Shown one piece after another: positions 6,198 to 11,092 of a stretch of 11,092 bases of DNA. The DNA is taken from assembly GCA_035310125.1 (NCBI GenBank), contig DATGEP010000189.1, forward strand, positions 1 to 11,092, in the 5' to 3' direction. The position numbers were made by a program, and so were the translations under genes. Source of the stretch: DATGEP01 sp035310125. Lineage in GTDB: Bacteria; Chloroflexota; Ktedonobacteria; Ktedonobacterales; JADMIN01. The notes beneath the pieces are model-generated. The model was not told the origin of the DNA and searched no databases. It saw nothing but the letters and a program-made list of their open reading frames with translations. Position 1 is the first letter of the stretch. Each line of letters begins with the position of its first letter.

Positions 6198-6800
6198 ATG
6201 AGCAGAGTCGTTGTGACTACCCATCTGACGCTTGATGGCGTGATGCAAGCCCCGGGCCGCCCCGATGAGGACCTTCGCGGCGGCTTTGCGCACGGCGGGT
6301 GGGCGCAGCCTTACGGCGATGCGGTCATGAGCAGCGTGATGGCCGAGGGGATGGCTCAGGGCGGGGCGCTGCTGTTCGGGCGACGAACCTACGAGGACTT
6401 CGCCAGCGTCTGGCCCTACCGGAAGGACAACCCCTTCACCGAGGTGCTCGACAACAGCCAGAAGTATGTCGCGTCCACGACGCTGGAAGAGCCGCTCGCG
6501 TGGGTCAACTCCACGCTCCTCAAGGGAGATGCCGCGGAGGCCGTGGCCAGGCTCAAGGAGCAACCAGGCAAGGACCTCGTGATCCTGGGCAGCGGAGTGC
6601 TGGTCCAGTCGCTGATGCGGCATAACCTCATTGACGAATATCTGCTTACCATCCACCCACTGGTGCTGGGATCGGGGCGCCGTCTCTTTCCGGACGGCGG
6701 CGCATACGCCGCGCTCAAGCTGGTTGAGACCAAGACGACGACCACCGGGGTGGTCATCGCGATCTACCGTCCGGATGAGCCAGCGGGAAAGCCCGTCTGA
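6198..6800 (+). CDS. RibD C-terminal domain / dihydrofolate reductase family protein
   Basis: This 200-residue cytoplasmic protein has the dihydrofolate-reductase-like fold of the RibD reductase domain, without the deaminase half. Typical blocks are VVVTTHLTLDGVMQ (4-17), LLFGRRTYEDF (58-68, nucleotide-binding region), KDLVILGSGVLVQSLMRHNLIDEYLLTIHPLVLGSG (125-160) and RRLF (161-164). Stand-alone members of this family are common in Actinobacteria and Chloroflexota and are annotated as NADPH-dependent reductases of unknown substrate; riboflavin synthesis is unlikely because no rib genes are nearby. The ATG at 6198 has AGGAAGGA seven bases upstream. An in-frame ATG at 6147 has no such site and adds a stretch coded by the CATATGGCG duplication. 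The gene stands alone and converges with the MtrA-like gene over an 85-base gap. Confidence 0.85.
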   Translation: MSRVVVTTHLTLDGVMQAPGRPDEDLRGGFAHGGWAQPYGDAVMSSVMAEGMAQGGALLFGRRTYEDFASVWPYRKDNPFTEVLDNSQKYVASTTLEEPLAWVNSTLLKGDAAEAVARLKEQPGKDLVILGSGVLVQSLMRHNLIDEYLLTIHPLVLGSGRRLFPDGGAYAALKLVETKTTTTGVVIAIYRPDEPAGKPV

Positions 6801-6885
6801 GCCTGTAAGAGGCTGCAAAAGGAGCAACCATTCGCCCTCTCTGTGACACCCTACAGCCGCCCGCACGGGTGAGCGCAAGACCAGC

Positions 6886-8130
6886 TCATGATTCGATGAT
6901 CCGCGCCACGTGCGTCAGAATCACGAGCCGCTCCGCGACAACCAGTTGACCTTCGCCCAAACGACCATGTACCCGCACCAGCGCACCAACCGCGATATCT
7001 GCCGGCCCCCCCATCACGATTGGGGTCGCAGGCGCCCACTGTATCTGAAGACGCAGTGGTGTCCGTCGAAAGGCGTTGAACGGCTCCGCCTCATCGGCCT
7101 CGAGAAAGCTCCCACCCAGCAGATCCGCCGCTGGCAGGTCGGTGACGGCCAGCACAATATTCACAGATGTGCCTGGCGCCGTGGTTTCCAGCTGTGCCAG
7201 CGTCACTGGCGGTTGTATCTGGGACATGGACGGGCGTGTCGCTGGTGCCGGCGTGGCGCCTTGCGCCGGGACTTCCTGTGATGGTGCTGCCGCTTCCAGA
7301 CCTTCGCTGGGGATCTCCCGCGGCCGCAGAGGACGATCCTGATCATAGCGAAGGTCCAGACGCAAAGCCGCCTCCGCTTTGGCCAATTCTTCGCCCAGAT
7401 AGCCGGCATGGCTGAGCTGTGTGACCAGACCCTCGCGCAGCAGACCCAGCACCATGGGGCCGGCCGCGTGACCTCGCATCTCATGCGCGGGAGTGTGATC
7501 CGGCAGATAGTGCCGCAGGAGGATTTGTTTTGCGTCACGGTCGAGTGTAATCACGAAGTATCCCTTCGGATCATACTGCAAAGGCTCGCGCGTGCCTCCA
7601 GGGCGGATCGAGACAAACCGCTCTTCGCTGGGCTCCATATCGGCTTGCCCCTCCGCCACGGCGAAGCGCCCCGGATTCCGGGCCATCAGACCGCCAATAC
7701 CCCGCTCGATGATGTTGAGATCCTCCTCACCAGCCCAATCAATGACTTCCACTTGCCGGCGGAACTGGCTGATGCGCTCGGGAGTGAGCGTTGGCAACAC
7801 CGGATCATAGCCGATGGCTCCCACAATCCGGTGTTGAGCATCGAGCCCCCCCTCAGCCAGCGCCACGAGGGATTGCCCAGGATGGAAGAGCGGCGAGTCC
7901 TTGCCACAGATCAGCAAGTAGCGGATCGCCGGATTCGCCGTGATATTGACCACGATGCGCGTGATGCCAAGGTTTGCGGTATACACCTTCCCCGTGATGG
8001 CGACTCCAGAAAGACGCGCGAGCGGCGCGATCAAGTGCTCTGAAGTAAGCGTGCAGACGGCGACCGACCCCTGCGGATCGCCCACCTGAAAGGAGCCGGC
8101 TATGACGGGCCAGGCGGTGCTGCTGCTCAT
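6886..8130 (-). CDS. Soluble MtrA-like corrinoid methyltransferase domain + DUF4346-like domain + OB-like domain
   Basis: This 414-residue protein has three parts. Residues 5-160 closely follow the archaeal tetrahydromethanopterin S-methyltransferase subunit MtrA: WPVIAGSFQVGDPQGSVAVCTL (7-28), NLGITRIVVNITANPAIRYLLICG (53-76), GQSLVAL (85-91), RIVGAIG (101-107). His83 in FHPGQS lies beside the position of the MtrA cobalt-ligating His, offset by one residue. Residues 185-265 (DPKGYFVITLDRDAKQILLRHY onward) resemble DUF4346. A Pro/Ala/Gln linker (about 270-308) leads to a C-terminal beta-rich domain (309-414) that looks OB-like, with IAVGALVRVHGRL. No membrane helix is present, unlike MtrA, which has a C-terminal one. 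The ATG at 8130 has GAGAGG six bases upstream. It follows a PadR regulator by 93 bases on the same strand. A role in corrinoid-dependent one-carbon transfer is inferred; no mtrH or other mtr gene is visible. Confidence 0.72.
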   Translation of the reverse strand: MSSSTAWPVIAGSFQVGDPQGSVAVCTLTSEHLIAPLARLSGVAITGKVYTANLGITRIVVNITANPAIRYLLICGKDSPLFHPGQSLVALAEGGLDAQHRIVGAIGYDPVLPTLTPERISQFRRQVEVIDWAGEEDLNIIERGIGGLMARNPGRFAVAEGQADMEPSEERFVSIRPGGTREPLQYDPKGYFVITLDRDAKQILLRHYLPDHTPAHEMRGHAAGPMVLGLLREGLVTQLSHAGYLGEELAKAEAALRLDLRYDQDRPLRPREIPSEGLEAAAPSQEVPAQGATPAPATRPSMSQIQPPVTLAQLETTAPGTSVNIVLAVTDLPAADLLGGSFLEADEAEPFNAFRRTPLRLQIQWAPATPIVMGGPADIAVGALVRVHGRLGEGQLVVAERLVILTHVARIIES

Positions 8131-8204
8131 ACTCCACCTCTCTGTTATGCGCTTCCCAGTTTGATGGTTGCTCCACTTCGCCGCGTGACATGTCGTGTTC
8201 TTGC

Positions 8205-8222
8205 AGGCGCCACATGGCGCCT
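8205..8222 (-). terminator. Perfect palindrome between padR-like and MtrA-like genes
   Basis: AGGCGCCACATGGCGCCT has 8-base arms around two bases and starts one base after the PadR stop codon. As RNA it is a tight GC-rich hairpin. No U-tract follows. It may be a partial terminator, an mRNA-stability element or an operator; an 8-base palindrome GACATGTC (8187-8194) lies just downstream. Confidence 0.4.
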
Positions 8223-8223
8223 A

Positions 8224-8844
8224 TCACACCGGATCGTCTCCCAAATTATCTTCCGGCGCGGATGGGCAGCGCGCGGCGCTGCTGGCCGGCTGAATGGTCG
8301 TGTCCTCCTCACGCTGAGCTTCCTGACCCTGACGCAGGCGTGGCAGCGTTCGCTCCAGCCAGGCTAATTCAGCATCAATCATGCTCAGCAGATGATCCTG
8401 GGCTAGATTCATATGCAGGTGGTCAACCGCGCGCGTCTCGTGCTCTATCAGCGTGCGGCGAGCCACTATGGCCTGTTGACGCCGCTCTTCTAACAGCTGT
8501 ATGGACTCCTGGGGATCGAGATAGGGCAGAAACACCATCCCAACTTCGACACCACTGTGCGCCGGCTCGTAGGTCCGCACAACCTCACGCAAAAGCTCGT
8601 GAAAGCGGCGGCGTCCATAGTCTGTGAGCGTATAGACGAGACGCTCACGGCGGGGTCCGGGAGCTCCCGGCTCAGTCGTCACCTGGAGCGCACCAGCCCC
8701 GGCCAGCTTTTCGAGCAGATAGTAGACATTGCCCTTTTTGAGATCGGCATACAGCTCCCCATGTGCCACGACGATGCGGTGGAGCTGATAGCCAGTCCTT
8801 GAACCCGACAACAGGAGTCCAAGGATATGCAGTTCTTTATGCAT
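8224..8844 (-). CDS. PadR-family transcriptional repressor
   Basis: This predicted 206-residue DNA-binding protein has an N-terminal winged helix (1-85) with the PadR pattern: KELHILGLLLSGSRTGYQLH (3-22), the recognition-helix region KKGNVYYLLEKLAGAGAL (36-53) and the wing RLVYTLTDYGRRRFHELL (68-85). A longer C-terminal alpha-helical region (about 110-170, rich in Leu, Glu and Arg) fits the dimerisation arm of the PadR-s1/VirR-like group. The tail (172-206) is polar. PadR proteins usually repress their own gene and a neighbour and are released by small hydrophobic ligands. The start is uncertain: ATG 8844 was chosen because GGATGGG lies about ten bases upstream. ATG 8859 has AGG directly adjacent, too close to act, and TTG 8883 has no site. 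It is the first gene of a likely operon with the MtrA-like gene, with twin palindromes in its promoter. Confidence 0.88.
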   Translation of the reverse strand: MHKELHILGLLLSGSRTGYQLHRIVVAHGELYADLKKGNVYYLLEKLAGAGALQVTTEPGAPGPRRERLVYTLTDYGRRRFHELLREVVRTYEPAHSGVEVGMVFLPYLDPQESIQLLEERRQQAIVARRTLIEHETRAVDHLHMNLAQDHLLSMIDAELAWLERTLPRLRQGQEAQREEDTTIQPASSAARCPSAPEDNLGDDPV

Positions 8845-8985
8845 CAGTGGCTTACCCATCCTGCCAAACGCGGCGGCTAACAACGCACTCGCAGCGCCAT
8901 AGCTCGCTGATGCTCCGCGCCACCGCCGCCTGACACCAACGCGCTCACGACACCGAGCACATCACCTGATCGGCGCGAGCGACGA

Positions 8986-9001
8986 TAGTCAGCGTTGACT
9001 A
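8986..9001. promoter_or_regulatory. Palindromic operator TAGTCA-gcgt-TGACTA at the padR transcription start
   Basis: A perfect 6-bp inverted repeat with a 4-base spacer lies directly after the predicted -10 box, covering the predicted transcription start. It shares the core AGTCA-N4-TGACT with the site at 9025-9040. Confidence 0.65.
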
Positions 9002-9002
9002 G

Positions 9003-9031
9003 AGTGTACCGGCACATCGCTCAGAAGTCAA
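9003..9031 (-). promoter_or_regulatory. Sigma70-type promoter of the padR-like gene
   Basis: On the minus strand, TTGACT (9031-9026, five of six -35 matches) and TACACT (9008-9003, four of six -10 matches) are spaced by exactly 17 bases. The predicted start near 8996 gives a leader of about 150 bases before the ATG at 8844. I see no coding sequence in that leader. Confidence 0.6.
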
Positions 9032-9040
9032 TCCTGACTT
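9025..9040. promoter_or_regulatory. Palindromic operator AAGTCA-atcc-TGACTT over the padR -35 box
   Basis: A second perfect 6-bp inverted repeat with a 4-base spacer contains most of the -35 hexamer. Its centre is 39 bases from the centre of the downstream site. A dimer bound here would block RNA polymerase. Confidence 0.65.
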
Positions 9041-9128
9041 TCCCACGGAGCAATTCGGAGTATTCGTGGTGGCTCGTGGCCCGCGAGAATCGCGCGTGAA
9101 GACGTCAACGTAGTGGCTGGCGCCAGTG

Positions 9129-9154
9129 GGCGCGCGGATCTTGACGTGCGCGCC
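9129..9154 (-). terminator. GC-rich hairpin after the receiver gene
   Basis: GGCGCGC (9129-9135) and GCGCGCC (9148-9154) form a 7-bp stem, starting four bases past the stop of the receiver gene on the minus strand. A second palindrome, CTGGCGCCAG (9117-9126), follows. No U-tract is present. Competing pairing of ACGTCAA (9102-9108) with TTGACGT (9141-9147) is possible. Confidence 0.4.
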
Positions 9155-9157
9155 GAG

Positions 9158-9589
9158 CTAGTCGTGAAGCAGGGGAGCCGTGGGGATGCGGTGTAGCCGC
9201 GCGACCGCATGCGCAACGGCACCCACAAGAGTCTGGCCGTCAATCGGCTTGGCGAGAACGGGAATGGCAAGGTGGGCGAGATACCGTGCGAGTGCGGGAG
9301 ATGGATCGCCATCGTAATCGGCCAGGACGATGAAAGCATGCCTGGCGCGTAAGTGGGAATCCTGCATCACGATATTGAGCATGTCCTCAGCTTCCATGTC
9401 TGGCAAGTGAGCGCCAACGACGACCACGAGCGGGTCATTCGCCAGGCAGAGAATAGTGAGCGTGTCAATGCCGTCGTCGGCGTCAATCACGTCATGTCCG
9501 TCAGCCTCCAGGGCCGCGCGAAGGGTACGCCGTGTGGTGTCGCTTTCGTTCGCGATGAGAATTCGCGTGCGATGTTGGGCAGCCGGCAT
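9158..9589 (-). CDS. Single-domain response-regulator-like protein with a degenerate phosphorylation site
   Basis: This 143-residue protein spans one receiver (CheY-like) fold with no output domain. The order of strands and helices is intact: RILIANESDTTRRTLRAALEADGHDVIDADDG (9-40), LVVVVGAHLPDME (54-66), HAFIVLADYD (84-93) and IPVLAKPIDGQTLVGAV (109-125). Key residues are changed. The usual acidic pair is Asn14-Glu15, the phospho-accepting Asp aligns with Gly59, and the switch Thr/Ser aligns with Ala90. Only Lys114 is kept. It is therefore probably a pseudo-receiver that works by protein contacts and not by phosphorylation. No histidine kinase is adjacent. The ATG at 9589 has only a weak GAAAGAG site about 11 bases upstream. 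It lies between the TrhA and PadR genes on the same strand, with a hairpin on either side, so it may be transcribed alone. Confidence 0.75.
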   Translation of the reverse strand: MPAAQHRTRILIANESDTTRRTLRAALEADGHDVIDADDGIDTLTILCLANDPLVVVVGAHLPDMEAEDMLNIVMQDSHLRARHAFIVLADYDGDPSPALARYLAHLAIPVLAKPIDGQTLVGAVAHAVARLHRIPTAPLLHD

Positions 9590-9641
9590 AGGTTATGCAG
9601 CTCTTTCACCCGCCGTGTCGGGCAGTTGGAGGGAGGAGTCA

Positions 9642-9680
9642 CCCACCGTAGCAGCAGGCGGGGAGCGCGACTACGGTGGG
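9642..9680. repeat. 10-bp perfect inverted repeat CCCACCGTAG / CTACGGTGGG
   Basis: Arms at 9642-9651 and 9671-9680 enclose a 19-base loop. Outer bases GTCA (9638-9641) and TGAC (9686-9689) can extend the stem past a 5-base bulge. It lies about 107 bases after the TrhA stop and 52 bases before the receiver start. It may be a TrhA terminator, a structured leader of the receiver gene, or an operator. Confidence 0.5.
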
Positions 9681-9786
9681 CAAGGTGACGCCATTGGTTC
9701 CGCACCTCGCCGAAAGTTTACCGCAGTCTCGTAAAGATTCGATTAAACGCGGCCCGACAGAAACGGAAACCGCGAAAGGATCTACT

Positions 9787-10494
9787 CTACTTGACCGGCA
9801 CGCTCCAGCACCACACGACCACAGCGCACAGCGCATTGCCCGCGATGACGAGCAAATGAAAAATCTCGTGATAGCCCAGGAAGCGGGGCAGCGGGTCCGG
9901 CGCACGCCGTATGTACACCAGCGATCCGATCGAATAGCAAACGCCACCCAGTGCCAGCAGGCCAACCGCCGCATGCGGCAGAACGGCCCAGAGCGCGGGC
10001 AGCAGGAGCGCGGCACTCCATCCTATGCCAATGTAGAGCGCCGTGCGGTGGGTCCGTGACACGCGCGGAAACCGAACGGTGAGTACAATTCCAGCCAGCG
10101 CCAGGAGCCAAATGACAACCAGAAGCGCGGTGCTGCTTCCTCCATGCAAAACGCCCACACAGAGCGGTGTGAAGGTGCTGGCGATGGCAACAAAGATGCT
10201 CGCGTGATCCAGCGAACGGAGGACGCGATGGCGAGGTTTGCGCCATGTGCCCAGATGAAACGTGGCGCTCACCGCGTAGAGCTCGATCATGCTCAGTCCG
10301 TAGAGCAACGGGGCGTAGGCAATGGTCCCCAACTGACCTCGCCGGTAGATCAAAACAGTGAAAGCCAGGGCGCCACAACACGCGACGGCGTGGAACCATC
10401 CACGCAATAGTGGCTTGCGGCCCTCTTGTGCCTTCATAGGCGCCCATGTGAATTGTGTCGCCAGATAGTGTGCGTCGTTACCCTGTCGCAACAT
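9787..10494 (-). CDS. trhA: TrhA / hemolysin III family (PAQR-like) membrane protein
   Basis: This 235-residue integral membrane protein is predicted to have seven helices, about 36-50, 57-77, 97-117, 122-140, 152-172, 174-195 and 210-231. Family hallmarks are present: RGWFH (31-35), the Ser74/Ser76-His80 block in YAVSATFH, LDHASI (95-100) with Asp96, and the final HEIFH (209-213) with two His. The Ser, Asp and His residues form the zinc site of the PAQR fold. In Bacillus and E. coli, TrhA contributes to membrane-fluidity homeostasis; the older name hemolysin III reflects an in vitro activity and is not evidence of virulence. The ATG at 10494 was chosen because GGGAGGAG lies nine bases upstream. 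The frame stays open further up, to 10662, but that extension is not hydrophobic. It appears monocistronic. Confidence 0.88.
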   Translation of the reverse strand: MLRQGNDAHYLATQFTWAPMKAQEGRKPLLRGWFHAVACCGALAFTVLIYRRGQLGTIAYAPLLYGLSMIELYAVSATFHLGTWRKPRHRVLRSLDHASIFVAIASTFTPLCVGVLHGGSSTALLVVIWLLALAGIVLTVRFPRVSRTHRTALYIGIGWSAALLLPALWAVLPHAAVGLLALGGVCYSIGSLVYIRRAPDPLPRFLGYHEIFHLLVIAGNALCAVVVWCWSVPVK

Positions 10495-10803
10495 GCGAGT
10501 ATGCTCCTCCCGATACGCATGCCCGCGAGAAGAGTACGGCGCCGATATGAAGGGGATGTTATGCACAGGTAAGGGGTAGACGTGAATGCAGAGTGGTTGC
10601 CGAGAATGAGCTGACGAAGCGCCGAAAGCATAATGGCGACTTCCGCGCTCGCGCGTGACCATCTGGCGACCACGACATCACGCGCCAGCCACACGTGAGA
10701 CGCGCCCGAATCGGCTCAGCCAGCCGCGAACCGTACCGAACCGCCGTCCCCCCACATGCGCGCGAAAGCAGAACCATGCAACGGCGGCGCTCCCCTACTC
10801 CAT
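10495..10803. other. Non-coding spacer between the TrhA gene and the right-edge membrane protein gene
   Basis: About 310 bases hold no credible gene. It should contain the minus-strand TrhA promoter, but the best candidate (TTACCT, 17 bases, CATATC) is too poor to assign. No strong repeat or long hairpin was seen. Confidence 0.4.
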
Positions 10804-11091
10804 CTACTCCCCCTGCTCGCCGTGTTGGCCCTTCGTCACTTCATAGGTTCGTAATAGCCCAGCCTTGATACAGAGCAGATACAGCCCAACAGCCACCCCA
10901 AGCCAAATCACCAGCGCGATGAGCAACGAGATTGCGCCCAAGAGAGCTTCTACCGTGGCGGCAATGAACGCTGCGGAGCCGACAAACGCAATCGCGCCTA
11001 GCACACCACCCTCAGCATCCTCAGCGGATTGCTCGTACCCTTGCTCCTTGCCGATCAGAGTCAGGCTCGCCAGAAGAATCGCCGGAAACGC
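10804..11091 (-). CDS. Membrane protein of unknown function, C-terminal part (cut by window edge)
   Basis: The minus-strand frame is open from the right edge to the TAG at 10804, giving 95 residues with no upstream stop, so the gene starts outside the window. The fragment shows the end of a hydrophobic segment (AFPAILLASLTLIG), a short acidic loop (KEQGYEQSAEDAEGG), and two further membrane helices (GAIAFVGSAAFIAATVEALLGA and LLIALVIWLGVAVGLYLLCI). It ends in a polar tail, TYEVTKGQHGEQGE. A GTG at 11004 could be read as a start, but it falls inside this continuous hydrophobic pattern and has no clear ribosome-binding site. I do not recognise the family. The last codons are written in a degenerate CACGG-type 9-mer repeat. 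Confidence 0.6.
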   Translation of the reverse strand, partial: AFPAILLASLTLIGKEQGYEQSAEDAEGGVLGAIAFVGSAAFIAATVEALLGAISLLIALVIWLGVAVGLYLLCIKAGLLRTYEVTKGQHGEQGE

Positions 11092-11092
11092 C

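Noticed and set aside
5997..6878. A 293-codon minus-strand open frame.
   Set aside because: It runs antisense through the RibD-C-like gene, which has clear family motifs and a good ribosome-binding site. The translation is Arg/His-rich with no domain signature.
7408..8043. A 211-codon plus-strand open frame.
   Set aside because: It is antisense to the MtrA-like domain, whose motifs fix the coding strand.
9782..10447. A 221-codon minus-strand open frame overlapping TrhA.
   Set aside because: It is a different frame of the same strand. The TrhA frame has the HEIFH and SxxFH motifs and a strong ribosome-binding site.
10655..10846. A 63-codon plus-strand open frame containing SPCSPC.
   Set aside because: There is no ribosome-binding site and no domain. 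The Cys/Pro motif comes from reading the CACGG-type repeat on the other strand.
1..11092. tRNA, rRNA, CRISPR array, insertion sequence or phage attachment site.
   Set aside because: No cloverleaf, regularly spaced repeats, transposase motif or terminal inverted repeats with target duplications were found when reading both strands.

Overview
The window is a GC-rich bacterial chromosome segment. It has no rRNA, tRNA, CRISPR array or recognisable transposase. The gene mix suggests a Chloroflexota (Ktedonobacteria-like) or similar terrestrial, monoderm-leaning bacterium: a Thr/Ser/Gly-linked cupredoxin lipoprotein, a GT39-like multipass glycosyltransferase, a bacterial MtrA-like/DUF4346 protein and a PadR regulator. 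This assignment is an inference from gene content, not a marker-gene result. Intrinsic terminators with U-tracts are scarce. GC-rich hairpins without U-runs sit at several gene ends instead.

Left part (1-3792). The first 17 codons of an ABC-transporter ATPase leave the left edge on the minus strand. Upstream of it is an AidB-type acyl-CoA dehydrogenase (264-1961, minus) with a near-consensus sigma70 promoter and a 16-bp hairpin after its stop. A 320-bp spacer carries the aidB promoter and a long inverted repeat. It is followed by a cupredoxin lipoprotein on the plus strand (2282-2770), which converges on an MBL-fold hydrolase (2825-3622, minus).

Middle part (3793-6800). A multipass GT-C/GT39-like glycosyltransferase has an extended -10 promoter and an in-frame palindromic insert in a hydrophilic loop. 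A 416-bp non-coding stretch with small repeats follows. Then comes a stand-alone RibD-C/dihydrofolate-reductase-like protein (6198-6800).

Right part (6886-11092). All genes are on the minus strand. From right to left they are: the C-terminal part of a membrane protein cut by the window edge; a TrhA/hemolysin III family membrane protein; a single-domain receiver protein that has lost its phospho-acceptor Asp; a PadR-family repressor; and a soluble three-part protein (MtrA-like corrinoid-methyltransferase domain, DUF4346-like domain, Pro/Ala linker, OB-like C-terminal domain).

The most interesting unit is the PadR and MtrA-like pair. The padR promoter carries two palindromes with the same AGTCA-N4-TGACT core. 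One overlaps the -35 box and the other lies at the transcription start, which is the layout expected of an autoregulated operator. The likely reading is a PadR-controlled module that uses a bacterial relative of the archaeal methyltransferase subunit MtrA, without the rest of the Mtr complex. Its substrate and inducer cannot be read from the sequence.
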